Assembly (NCBI GenBank): GCA_009760855.2 | Contig: WPIO01000051.1 | Location: forward strand, 920,001-984,000 | Length of the DNA: 64,000 nt | Reading direction: 5' to 3' | From: Cristatella mucedo | Taxonomy: Eukaryota > Bryozoa > Phylactolaemata > Cristatellidae | Shown here: piece by piece, positions 34,450 to 45,205 of the stretch | How positions within the stretch are numbered: the stretch's first letter is position 1 | Layout of the letters: every line of letters begins with the position of its first letter | Notes under the pieces: model-generated | The model's input: the letters and a program-made list of their open reading frames with translations, nothing else | The model's database searches: none | What the model was told of the DNA's origin: nothing | Program-made: the position numbers and the translations under genes

Positions 34450-35450
34450 ATTTCAAAGATTTTCTCTTCTAATAGGTGATGCTGCTGTGCGACCGGCACC
34501 GCGTGCTCAAAATGTGGGTGTCGTCTTCGACAGCTGCCTATATTTTGAAAGCTTCGACAAAACTGCTTCCACAGCTAACCATATTATAATAATAATAATA
34601 ACACACTTGATAAAGCTCCCTCAGAGAACTCAATCTACTTCTAGGTGCTTTACATTAGCTGCAAAGGAAAAATGATCGAATGGTTAGTGGTGGTTATCGG
34701 CCATCACATCCGATCCCTGTCTAAGATTAGGAAATCTCTTCCACGATGGCTTGCAAACAATTCCACAAGCTCTCTGGTTCTGCCTAGGCTGGACTACACA
34801 ATCCCATTTTGGATGGGGTACCAAAGAAAGCCACTAGGCCACTTCAGCTGGTGATGAATATGACCGAAAGGTTAGTTAACAAACTCCAGAGGTATGACCA
34901 TTTGTCTTCTTTGCTGAAGTAGCTTTGATTGCTGCCGGTTGATCAATGCATACAGAGTGAAGTTCTTAGGCTGACCCACAAGGCCCGCCACGGCTTGACT
35001 CATCCATACCTAGCTAAACTGCTGCACCTGTTTCAGCCTCCTCGTACCCTCAGGTTCTGTATGGACAAGAAATTAGCTGTTCCATTCCTCCGCTTAAAGA
35101 CCGTTGGCGACAGAAGCTTTAGCTCTGCAGGTCCCAGATTGTGGAATTCGCTTCCACAATTCTTACGCAACGACAACTACTCCCTTGCTGCCAACTATGG
35201 CCCGTCGTTTTTCCAGCGGTCCTGAGCTGCTGCTTTCATGCTGCTCACTACCTCAGCTGCTCTCCTGACTCTGCTATGCTTTCCACTGTCTCTTTTTTGC
35301 GTGAGACAAAGTCTCTTAGCTACCGAATGCGTATCGAAAGCTGCTTAGGTTGTGAGTTCGCTATACAAAACTCTCCTGCGTAATACCCACATAGTCTTTG
35401 TGGCTGTGTGGAGTTACAGACGGCGGTACATAACGTTACATTACAGTGTG
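34450..35450 (+). mobile_element. LINE-B 3' half, opposite orientation
   Basis: Begins at FSLLIGDAAVRPAPRAQNVG (about 34460) and runs through SLSKIRKSLPRWLANNSTSS, a LTHKARHGL...YLAKLLH region, and PRLWNSLPQFLRNDNYSLAA to the 3' end near 35390-35445. It contains a short antisense LINE-A insertion at 34578-34690, where ANH and HIRSL are separated. Confidence 0.87.
34578..34690 (-). mobile_element. LINE-A 3' fragment nested in LINE-B
   Basis: (ATA)n, then the antisense LINE-A hairpin (GCTCCCTCAGAGAACTCAAT) and GATCGAATGGTTAGTGG. About 113 bp. It splits the LINE-B reading after ANH. Confidence 0.8.
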
Positions 35451-35454
35451 GTTG

Positions 35455-36595
35455 TCCTGGGTGCGCTTCTTTATTAGAGTCAAAATGATAGGTGCAAAAT
35501 CACACTACCGCAGCATGGCACATGCAGAATCTTGTGCGAGCTCGAATTTCAGTGGAGAAGAACCGTGTTTGACGCTGCTTTAATTTCTTACAAGATATGC
35601 AGTAAGCTTTTGCGATATAAGTTCCCTCGCCCTCAGATCGTCGGGCCCTGATTTTTGAAAGAGAGAGTTCTATCAAAGTTTCAAGGGTAGCACGACTAAT
35701 GAATGTCATCATCCAAATTTACTAAAACAGCAGCGTCTCACGTTAACTAACTCGAGTTCCGGCGACGAAAGTGTAGAATACGCCAATGGCACTACGACTC
35801 GCAAACTCACCTGTGCGTGTCAGGCTAACCATATCCCAGAATGCCTTGAGAAATAAAATGCAGCTTTGATTTTCTTCTTATCTGCAGAAAATGTACGACA
35901 ATCGATGCGGAGTCATTTGAAAAACCCGAGCAGAATCGTTTGTCGCATCGGTCGATGACAATAGCTATCATCACTCGCTGTGGCACTTGTGACAACTAGG
36001 CTGACGTGTGCGTTCATGAAACTGAGATTTAAATCTAAAAACGTTATCCCGCGTTCAATTACATGGCCGTTGTTATGTAATACAATAAACTTGTAGCAAT
36101 CATATAAAAGTAGTTGAGATATCGTCCCTCATCAGATCATTTGTGCGCAGGATTATCAACGGGGTTCGCGTCTACCATACCTTCCATTTTTGTTCGCCGA
36201 CGTGCGCAAGAAAAATTCAATGGATAACTAGCTTCTATTGCTGCTTTTTTTCAACGTCTTGTCGCTCTGTTATCTCATTTAACTTAGACTTAGAAGCAAT
36301 TATACTTGCGTTAGAGATGTTTCGTCGTGGGGACATACTTCGGGATCATAAAAATGCCAACTCCGGAAGTCCTACCCTCTTCAGTTTTTGTCAAACCTAT
36401 CATCGAGTCTCACAGGGCAACCCTGACTTAGCTTGTTTTCCTTGCATTAGCGGCGCGCTACCGGCGAAGTTGACAAACGCGTATGTTCTGCCCTGGTGAC
36501 GTGATGAACTTAAACCTCGAGAGCATTTTGAAATTTGCTAAGATTAAAAATTACTTTTGGTAGTCTGTCAGCAATCAATCACTAAAACATTGTTA
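35455..36595. other. No gene recognised
   Basis: The open frame at 36143-36499 gives no recognisable domain. No shared repeat seen. Confidence 0.35.
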
Positions 36596-36599
36596 AGAA

Positions 36600-36995
36600 A
36601 TTTAGTCCGCAGTTGAGATTTGGGGAGCACCCAGAAATTGGCCAAGCAGCACAGGCTTTTACTCTGCTGATCCCTGACTCACTGTAACTCACTTACCCAA
36701 GTATGACGCAGCGGCAACTTTAATTCTGCTGCCGGCTGCGATACACGCTGTCCAGCCACATTGCGCTGCTACTTCTATCGACTGTGCTCCTGAATCAGCT
36801 ACGCTTCCGTCTCTCTTTTTATTGCGTGAGGCGGAGTCTGTCTGTTAGCTGCCGTAGCCGAGCTAACAGGCGCTCAGGCTTTGAGCTCGGAACTTCGAAC
36901 TTTGAACTGGTCGGGGTGGCCATAGGAGATTCTCCAGCGCAGCACCCACTTATTATTCCTTGTGGCTTTGTGGAGTTACAGACGGAGATCAATTG
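36600..36995 (+). mobile_element. LINE-B 3' fragment, worn
   Basis: Near 36790-36990 it keeps LINE-B C-terminal landmarks (TTATTGCGTGAGGCGGAGTC, then GTAGCCG) and the tail GTGGAGTTACAGACGGAGAT. Confidence 0.6.
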
Positions 36996-36999
36996 TAGC

Positions 37000-39228
37000 A
37001 GACCTGGGAAACACGTCGGGCTCTTTCATCGGTGTCTGGACCATCTCAAAGTTGCTTCGGCCAGACAGTTGAAATGTGGCAATCTCAGTTTTGTGCGCTA
37101 GCTCGCCGCCGCGAAGACGTAGCTCCATGGACGAATTAGTCCGACCTGTGGCCTGCATGCGAGAGAATAGCTGCGGCAACTTTCAGATTTCGTCCAGCTT
37201 CCTTAATTGTGCATTATAGCAAAGTCCACTATTGTAAAGTCCATTGTGTGCCAACCGACTGACCACGCCTCTACTGGAGCAGCTGGAATCAAACCTGGAG
37301 CGTCGGGGACTACTCCCAAGATTACGACCCCCACCCGGGATGAAATGGTTCAGATAATCACTTTCGATCACTAAGCTCTGGAGAGTGCCTTTAAGAAATG
37401 TAAGTTAAACAAAAGATGCGACGGAAATTCTATTTTTAATCTCGTTGCCACTACCATTTATGATTGGACAAAGCAAGATTCTGAAGTTGCTATTTGACTG
37501 ATCTCTCACTCATTATTGGTGGAAATTACTCGCACACTGCTGAACCAATATTAGCCATCTATTCGATTTTATCGTCAGCCTTATGTGTAGATACTTATAC
37601 GCGTCGCAACAGAAAGTATTACTTTGAGATATCATAAATCAGTAATGGAAAAACGAGACCTTGCATCGATCGCAAATGCTACGACACGGTGTGCGATTTC
37701 GTTAACATATTGGGTCCTCTAAGCTTGGTGACTGTGAGTCTGTGGGTTCTTCGGGAGTTAGCCGACAAACGATGCTCACGTCTTTTATTTCTGATTTAAA
37801 GAGAGTCCTATCAGTTTTAGTTAGAGCTAAATTAATCAGAATGGGTAAAAAAACAAATTCGAACGAACTTAGTCGTGGATCACTAGAATGTATATCGTCT
37901 ATCCCGTGGCCTAGTGACAGCATTTTTTGGAGCATCTTTCAAGTGATCCTTTTTCTCCCGTTGCCCTACGTTGGGACTGCGAATCATTCAGCTATCGTTA
38001 GTGTGATATTTGACTGGCGAAAATTTCTACAGCCACTAGGGTCCGAAACCAGAACTCAAGAGTTTCAGAACCAGTGAAACTACCCACTTCACCACCGAAA
38101 TGGCCTGGATAATGCTAAGAGAGGAAAGGGGAAGCGCGATGCTAGGCTGAAACTAGGCGTTGGCAGCGCCAATTCAGACTTGGTAACCGGCTTAGGGGCA
38201 TTTTTGATCCATCCTCATCAACTTAAGCGGATTACAGTAATCCACTAGCCCTCGGTATCTGGTCTGGCTAAGAATGATTGAAGCGCATTTCATCATTTCT
38301 ACCATGCGAAATAATCTTGAGAATTTCATGAGTCGCTGGCAACGCTTAAAGAAGCTGCTACTTCAATCCTTGGGTGACCATGAGAGTATAAGTCGGGAGG
38401 ATTCAATGCAAGAAGATCGGCAGTTGAGCTAGGAGGAGGTGATGATGCACCAGCCTCTGTGCATAAGCGAGGTTGCGGAGTGGTGGTGGCACTAGCAAAG
38501 GAAACCCACTCCCTTTGACGGCTTATACTTGCTCCTAGGGCTAAACGAGGTAATCGACATGTTAGTTAAGTCACTCACTTTCTGAGTTATCACATCAATG
38601 GACGGAGACGAACGAATGAAGACATGTGTCTTGTTTTTCAGCTCTGCCTTCTTCTGCCGAGCGAACTAAGCGGTCCAGACTGTGGCACAGGAGATACAGC
38701 CATGAGTTACAGAGCTAGAGAGGAACCGTCCATTTTCCGACATCTGCTTGGAATAGGAGCCACGAGGTGTCAGCTTCATCCGGTTAAGGCTATTCTGAGG
38801 TTCTGATCTTGCCACTCAAACCGTGTGTGCCAACCAAATGCTCACTTCCATCCTCATCGAACCTCCTAGGCGTTACTACTGACACACGCGTGGGACGGCT
38901 AAGGTACTTCCATAGGCCACTTCTAGCCATCCCAACGAACGACTCGGAGAGCCTACTCAGATAGCGTGCTTATTGCGTCTACCTCCTTTGGGTGTAATGC
39001 CATCTGATTTTGACCTCGACGACACACTCTTTAGTCTGAATTTCTTCCATCGAATGTATAAACATCGTCGTGCGTCCGTCAGTGGATGAATAAATAAGTG
39101 CTCACTCATTATTGCTCCGATAGAGTACGGTTGCCTCAGTTATTAGCCGTCAATGGTCAAACGACATTCTTAATATCGTGCTTTAGCCTCAGGCTTGTGA
39201 TATGATCCTCGCAAGTAAATGACGCTAA
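37000..39228. other. No gene recognised
   Basis: Long stretch of mixed sequence with scattered short open frames on both strands. I see neither a protein nor a shared repeat. Confidence 0.35.
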
Positions 39229-39229
39229 G

Positions 39230-39655
39230 AGTTTAGCCGCGGACCTCGGGCAACTTGCGCAGCTCAGACAGTTGCAAGAGCCCTGGTAGTTCGCAGAGCT
39301 CAAAGCTCAAAGAGCTCAGACAGCGAAGGCGGCTGGCAAAGCAGAGGCAGCTCGTGGAGTTCAGAGAGCGCGAGCCGCTCACCACCATGAGCAGGCAGCT
39401 CTTCGTGAGCAGGCCGCTCGCCATTCGCAGGCAGCTTATGCGCGGAGCCCGCCCGCCCGCGCAGAGCTCAGACAGCTCGCAGAGCTGCTCGGGTAGCTAG
39501 TGCAGGCCGCGGAGCTCGAATAGCTCGCGTGGCTCGTGCGGCTCGCCGAGCTTGCACATCCCGTGGATCTGGAACAGATCGCCGCCGCGGAGCTTCTCGA
39601 CCTCACGGCGCTCGCAGAGCTCAACGCCGCTCGCACGGAGCTTGGCCGTAGCTGA
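39230..39655 (+). repeat. Degenerate GAGCTC/CAGCTC-rich repeat, coiled-coil-like in one frame
   Basis: GCTC-containing hexamers recur. One plus frame ending in a stop near 39653 reads like decayed heptads, for example LEQIAAAELLDLTALAELNA, after several in-frame stops. It may be a low-complexity repeat or a dead coiled-coil gene fragment. Confidence 0.4.
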
Positions 39656-39764
39656 AAGATCTGGTAGCAGCGAGCAAGCAGCCATTTAGAAGTGATGCGT
39701 GGAGACTGATCTACACCCACAAACACGCTCACGGACACACATAGACGCGAACACACGCCCATAC

Positions 39765-39935
39765 TAGCTGATTCAGCAGCCTCTTTTGGTATAGCGAGCA
39801 GAAGAGCCTTTTGCGGCTATCGCCACCGCTTGCATCGGCAATAAAGGATCGCCCACCGAAGGATTTGAATTCGTAACCTCGAGACCGAGGTCGGGAAAAG
39901 TAACCGCCTCACCTAGTTCTCCATCTCGCTTACAC
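39765..39935 (-). mobile_element. SINE-A copy
   Basis: Antisense: CTAGCTGATTCAGCAGCCTC, CGGCTATCGCCACCGCTTGC, AATAAAGGATCGCCCACCG, then a worn B box and the head region ACCGCCTCACCTAGTTCTCC. Confidence 0.85.
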
Positions 39936-40389
39936 ACATTAAGTTATATCCAGTCAGTCAGTCACTGAGCAGCCGTAAAATGACCGAGTTTCTTGCCAGT
40001 CGCTATTGATATTTGCTCAATAAAGACAGTCGACACGCCCTGGAAAGCTACTGAGTCACAGCTCATGTTTGGCCAAGCAGAGCCGGGCCGATCTTTCTGC
40101 TTAAGGGTGAGCACCGCCTCCGAAGCTGTAATCAAACAGCTCATAGCGCTGGCTGAAACAGACCAGCTGGTAAGTCTGCATAAGCTACGGGCCAAGTTGC
40201 TGGAGCTTGCCAAAACGCTTTGGATAAATGTGCAGGATCCTGGGTGACTTACCTAGGATAAGTTTCGTAGGGCACACCCGTTCAGGAGCCTATTGAGCCG
40301 CTTTCGAAAGGTAAGCGTCAGAGCAATTCCTTGCCCGGAGGCTCTATCTAGAGAGGCATTAGCTCACAGCCATTAGCCAGAGCCATTAG

Positions 40390-40402
40390 CCCCCCCCCCC
40401 AC

Positions 40403-40432
<30 letters not shown>
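40390..40432. repeat. C run and (GCC)n microsatellite
   Basis: About ten C residues, then ACCC and a GCC run to about 40432. Confidence 0.9.
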
Positions 40433-40435
<3 letters not shown>

Positions 40436-40749
40436 GAAGATACCCCAATTCAGGTCCCAGCTCAGCAGCGCTATAAAAGGCGGAGCACAGAGCGCCTTTC
40501 AAGCTCCTCTCCCCTCAGGGTCAGGAGGCCATCCCTTCCTGCCCCCTCCCCCTCCCCTGTATGGGCAGGTCAGCGGGCTGTGTGATGTGTACAGCGAAAG
40601 AGCGCCGCTAGCAGTGGAGCTCTCTTTAGGCCCCTCCCCTTCCTAGAAAGATTGCTGCGATCCGTTCAAGCGAGAGTCGCGAGCCGGGCTGCCGCGAACA
40701 CTCTCTGCCCGATACTAAAGGTCGCGTACGGAGGCAATGGACTGGTGGT

Positions 40750-41345
40750 GGGCTAAGGGCAGGCGTCAGGCTAAAGGCTGGTGGGATCCGTAATGGCTCA
40801 CTAGGTAAGGCGGTTGCTTTTCACGATCTCGGCCCCGAGGTCGTGGGTTCGAATCCTGCAGTGGGCGATCCTTTATCGCTACTGCAAGCGGTGGTGATAG
40901 CCTTGAAGGCTCTTCTGTCGCTATACAAAAAGAGGCTGTTTAATCAGCTAGTATTTTTTTTTACTAAGGTTTAGATCAGGGGGGCTAAGTGCCAGTGGGG
41001 GTCAAAGGCTAGATCAGGGGGTTAAGGGCTAACAGGAGGCTAAAGGCTGGTGGGAGACTAAGGGCTAGATCACGGGGGTGGCTAAGGGCTAGTGGGGGTC
41101 AAAGGCTAGATCAGGGGGTTAAGGGCTAACAGGAGGCTAAAGGCTGGTGGGAGACTAAGGGCTAGATCACGGGGTGGCTAAGGGCTAGTGGGGGTCAAAG
41201 GCTAGATCAGGGGGTTAAGGGCTAACAGGAGGCTAAAGGCTGGTGGGAGACTAAGGGCTAGATCACTGGGGGCTAAGGGCTAGTGGGGGGTCTAAGGCTA
41301 GATCAGGGGGTTAAGGGCTAACAGGAGGCTAGTGGCTGGGGATCT
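40750..41345. repeat. G-rich tandem repeat of about 96 bp, split by a SINE
   Basis: GCTAAG unit starts lie at about 40984, 41081, 41177 and 41272. Each unit is built from smaller GGGCTAAGG and GGGGGT-like blocks. A partial unit at about 40750-40786 lies on the other side of a SINE-A insertion. One strand is rich in G runs and could form G-quadruplexes. Confidence 0.9.
40787..40962 (+). mobile_element. SINE-A copy inserted in the tandem repeat
   Basis: A full-length copy of 176 bp: CCGTAATGGCTCACTAGGTA, GTCGTGGGTTCGAATCCTGC, the body, AATCAGCTAG, and a T-rich end. The neighbouring tandem units supply the empty site (GTGGGA then ACTAAGG). Confidence 0.92.
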
Positions 41346-41489
41346 GGTTGAAGGGGGGAGGCAAGGCTACCTAAAGCCCCCCCCTTGGGTTCTGAGGTAG
41401 AAGAGATTCGCTGACAAGGTGTCATCTAGGATAGCCGACGGGCTATTGAAAGTCAGCAATGCAGCCCAGAACGCTCCAGAGTCCTACCC

Positions 41490-41655
41490 CAGGTTTGAAG
41501 TGCTCGCTCTTCTCGACCAAGGTCGAGTGCTGCAGCGGGCGATCCTTAATTGCTCACGGCCAGGGACGGCGACAGCCGTTACGGCTGCTCTACCGGCCAC
41601 AATGTAAATGAGGCTGCTCAATCGTCGATTAAACTTTCTTTCTTTCTTTCTTTAA
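41490..41655 (+). mobile_element. SINE-A-like copy, diverged
   Basis: Keeps the order GCAGCGGGCGATCCTTAAT, ACAGCCGTTACGGCTGCTC, AATGAGGCTGCTCAATCGTC, then a TTTC-repeat tail. The head is unrecognisable. Confidence 0.55.
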
Positions 41656-41936
41656 TGAGGCGATGGCAATGAGCCGTACCCTAGGGCCCGTCTCTTTGGG
41701 TGGACTCTGTCACTTGTAGGCAGCGGCGGAGCCAGGAGAGGGGCAGGCGGACATATTCCCGCCCAGCTACAGTGGGGGGGGGGGGAGCGGGGGGGGGGGC
41801 AGCGACCTGGGCCGCACCCTATTACTATGCTTCCTGACCGTCACTGACGACGAAATTATGTCCTAATTTCACTCGATAAGCAATAACCGAGTGCGTGTCG
41901 AATAAACACTGTGATTGTGGGCTACAATTTTTCATT

Positions 41937-41941
<5 letters not shown>

Positions 41942-41968
<27 letters not shown>

Positions 41969-42985
41969 TTGCACTTGATAAAGCGCCCTCAGAGAACTTA
42001 ATCTCTTTCTAGGCGCTTTACATTTGCTGCAAAGTGATACGCAATAGAATAGTAAGTAAAATCATGCTTGAAAAACAAACAAAATGAATAATATGGTTAG
42101 GGGTGACATGCACAGGGTCAGCATGCAAATGTGGTTAGTGGCAGTATGCACAGTGTCAGCACGCATAAGCACACCAAGGACGAATCACAGGGACCCACTG
42201 AATGCTGTCCTAAATAGGTGTGTTTTTAGGTTCCTTTTAAATGTGGTCAGGTCAGGGAATGTTCTGATGCAGGTCGGGAGGGAGTTCCAGGCTTTGGGAG
42301 CATACGAGCTAAATGCACGGTCTCCAAAGGACTTAAGGTATGTACGAGGTATTTCTAGACTGTTGGATTCCGAAAAGCGAGTGGTACGATGCTTGGCCTG
42401 ATGGGGTAGTATATCTGAAAGATAGGCTGGAGCCATAGAATGAAGTGACCTAAAAGTGAGCGACAAAACCTTGAAGTCAATCCGTTGCCTCACTGGTAGC
42501 CAGTGCAGGTCGGCGAGAAGTGGAGTAATGTGGCAACTGCGACGCTCACGGCAGACAAGCCTAGCTGCAGAGTTTTGCACCAGCTGCAATCGCCTGATCG
42601 CACATGCTGGTAGGCCAGTAAGCAGTGAGTTGCAGAAGTCGAGACGAGATGTCCAGCAAATGTAAAGCGCCTAGAAAGAGATTAAGTTCTCTGAGGGCGC
42701 TTTATCAAGTGCAATATTATTATTATATTATTATTATGTCACGAATGCATGGACCAACTTGGACGTGGTATCCTTATCTAAACAAGCCCTAATTTTAGCG
42801 ATGCTATGAAGCTGAAAATAGGCAGATTTGACTGTGGAGCTGATGTGGTCGTCTAACGAGAGGTCGCTTTGGAATATGACACCTAGATTTCGAGCTGATT
42901 CAACTGGAGATATGCTGGCAGAGCCAATTTTGAAAGTCAGCCTTTCCAATTTCTGAATCACACTAGGTTTGCCCATAACTAATTT
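41942..42985 (-). mobile_element. LINE-A 3' portion
   Basis: (AAT)n at 41942-41969, hairpin, 3' UTR, then minus-strand coding at 42589-42185 (LVCRERRSCHITPLLADLHW ... TAFSGSL) and 42976-42734 (GKPSVIQKLERLTFKIGSAS ...). The frame is well kept. A short LINE-A tail copy interrupts it at 42653-42739. Confidence 0.9.
42653..42739 (+). mobile_element. LINE-A tail-only insertion, 87 bp
   Basis: Consists only of the 3' hairpin (GCGCCTAGAAAGAGATTAAG...) and a TTA tail, in plus orientation. ATGT lies at 42649-42652 and 42736-42739. Removal restores AGATGTCACGAATGCATGG as in the other copies. A SINE-B end could look the same, but no tRNA head is present. Confidence 0.82.
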
Positions 42986-42989
42986 GTTG

Positions 42990-43765
42990 CGGGTCTAGCC
43001 CCACCTACATCAAAATCTTGCGTCTCTTGCTGCCCCGGCATACAAATTGTGCATGTCTTTCCTCCTCTCCCCCCCCCCCGATGATAACCCTGGCTCCGCT
43101 ACTGCTTGTAGGCGGGGTAGGCTAACTGGGGCGTCTATAAAGGCCCCGAAAATGGTGCACCAAAGGCACGCTCCTGAGAATGCTACCTTTTACTTCCCCC
43201 TCCATCCCCCCCAAAAATCTCGGCAGCCGCCATCGTCCCACCCTCTCCCCCCGGAGCAATGAGGCCTCCAAGGAGGGACTCCTGGCCTTAAAGGGCTAAT
43301 CTGGAGATTGTCGGGCGGGACGCCTTGGTGCAACAGCTTCGTTGTACAATTCCATAACGGATACCGATCCAAGTACATTTTAGGGGCGAAACGGCGGCGC
43401 TAAATCGGCCAGATTACGACTGATATTCATTAGTAGCGGTTCCTGAATTAGAACAACTAGGGAGAATTAGACGGTAACATATGGCCAGTGCAGCATAAAA
43501 GCCGAATCCGTGTAATAGGCAGGGAGTAGAGCTCCTGGAGTTGGCCTTTGCATTTAAGCTGAGTTGCACTCAAGGTCAGTGAGCCCTACGAGTGGGTATA
43601 GTTACACGTCACGGCCGCTGGGCGACTACTTGTAACTCTTCGTCGCTGTCAAGTACGCTTCTCCATGCTTTGAATACGTATTTTCTAACTAATGGTATGG
43701 CGCTCAACGTCGGTGCCATATTCTGCTACCGTCAGCATACCTGGGTGCATTGGTGCTGCACCAAA
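42990..43765. other. No gene recognised
   Basis: A C run at about 43068 and a C-rich stretch at about 43195-43255. No protein or shared repeat seen. Confidence 0.35.
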
Positions 43766-43766
43766 A

Positions 43767-43885
43767 ATAATAATAATAATACATTTGTATAGCGGCCTCA
43801 AAGAACTTAGTCTCTTTCTAGGCACTTTACATTTGCTGCAAAGGAAGTACGATCGAATGGTTAGTGGCAGCATGATCAATGACAG
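43767..43885 (-). mobile_element. LINE-A 3' fragment
   Basis: AATAATAATAAT, GCGGCCTCAAAGAACTTAGT, CTAGGCACTTTACATTTGC, GATCGAATGGTTAGTGGCAG, as in other antisense copies. Confidence 0.8.
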
Positions 43886-44380
43886 CAAGCACACTGATGC
43901 GTCGTTAGCTGCGATTCCAAGGCTCGGCACTTAGCCTGTCGCTTCGTCTCAGGCTGGCGCCGTTACGAGAGAGGTGCTTTCGCCCTAGTTCTGTCCGAAC
44001 GTGGAAGCCACTGGACCTCGTTGGTGACAGGATCAACCACTAATGTTAGACGAAGCGAAACAATGCCGCTAAAGGCGGGGCACCCTTTCGGTGCGAGTTT
44101 TGAGGGTCGATCTCCATAGCAGCGACATTGGCATTACATCGGTCTATTATGTCATCTGAGTCGGCAGCGTGCAAGGAGCTCAGCAGCCGGTGCACTGAAA
44201 TCGACCCCCAGGCACACTAGTAAAGTGCACTGTCCCACTTCAAGCTATCGAGACTGTTCCTTACGGTTTAGGCGCTCATGTGTCTGCTCGGTGTACGTCG
44301 AGCTCTCATGGTTACTCGATTTAATATATAAAGTGAAGGTCTGAGTCAACAGCCTAATATGCGTAGCTAATATACATATA
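43886..44380. other. No gene recognised
   Basis: No repeat or protein recognised. Confidence 0.35.
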
Positions 44381-44545
44381 ATAATAATAATAATAATAAT
44401 ATAGTTTGTTTGTATAGCGCCCTGAGAGAACTTAATCTCTATTCAGGCGCTTCATATATGCCTCAGGGCTCGATACCACGACCTCAGCCAGACCTTGATC
44501 GGGGGGGGGGAGCACCCTAACCACTGGATCAAACCAGCTCCTCAC
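44381..44545 (-). mobile_element. SINE-B copy
   Basis: (AAT)n, then antisense SINE-B: TTTGTATAGCGCCCTGAGAG, CAGGCGCTTCATATATGCC, CAGGGCTCGATACCACGACC, CAGACCTTGATCGGG, and the head complement CTAACCACTGGATCAAACCA. Confidence 0.85.
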
Positions 44546-44584
44546 TAATTTGCCTAATATACATAGCTGCACAAGAGCCTGATT

Positions 44585-45062
44585 GGTAACCGCAATCCCT
44601 CCGCTCGCAGGAAGACAAGCGGAATTTCCAGCTCTGCAGGACTCGAGTCAGCGACCTAGGTAGTGAAATGCACGAAGCCAACCGCTGGACTAAAACCCAC
44701 ACTGCACAATCAATATATATTTTTCAATTGTACAGTGCACCGGCCAATCATTGTTGCGTACATTCCTGTTTGATGACATCTCGTTGACAGTCGAAATTCA
44801 TTGAGGCGATCACCGAAAACTAAACGTCGACTAATTGAATTTTCTCATCTGTATAGCTGCAGAAATGTACGACGTACAGCAGAATGTACGGCAGAAGATG
44901 CAAATAGCAAATGCACCGCAGAAGAGCCGTCAACGATGTCAACGGCGCCCCTCCCCTGGCAGCACATGGCAGCGAGAAACTAAGGATCGCTGGCTGCAGT
45001 ACTTGAACTCGTGACCTGAGTAGTGAAGAGCGAGCACCTAGCCCCTGGGCTCAGACTCTGGA
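44585..45062 (-). repeat. Two worn tRNA-head (SINE-like) sequences
   Basis: Near 44640-44700 (GGACTCGAGTCAGCGACCTA ... CCAACCGCTGGACTAAAACC) and near 44985-45055 (CTTGAACTCGTGACCTGAGT ... CCCCTGGGCTCAGA). Both resemble antisense B-box and A-box regions with the spacing of a tRNA. They are too worn to be tRNA genes. Confidence 0.4.
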
Positions 45063-45094
45063 GCTGATCACTCGCATTCGCCGCCAACCGAAGG

Positions 45095-45205
45095 AGGAGA
45101 GAGCTGGAAGAAAGAGTAGAAAGGGAGGAGAATAGAAGAAAGAGTAGGAAGAGGAAGGAAGGAGAATAGAAGAAAGAGTAGGAAGAGGAAGGGAGGAGAA
45201 CAGAA
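45095..45205. repeat. Purine-rich tandem repeat, about three units
   Basis: GAAGAAAGAGTAG-type units recur with GGAAGAGGAAGG and GGAGAATA spacers. The plus strand is almost entirely purine. Confidence 0.8.

Noticed and set aside
35340-35370. A possible shared 3' end between SINE-A and LINE-B (both contain GCTATACAAAA).
   Set aside because: Only about 11 bases agree and the rest of the tails differ, unlike the long match between SINE-B and LINE-A.
40984-41345. A CRISPR-like array from the 96-bp repeats.
   Set aside because: The units are contiguous without unique spacers, and the genome is eukaryotic.
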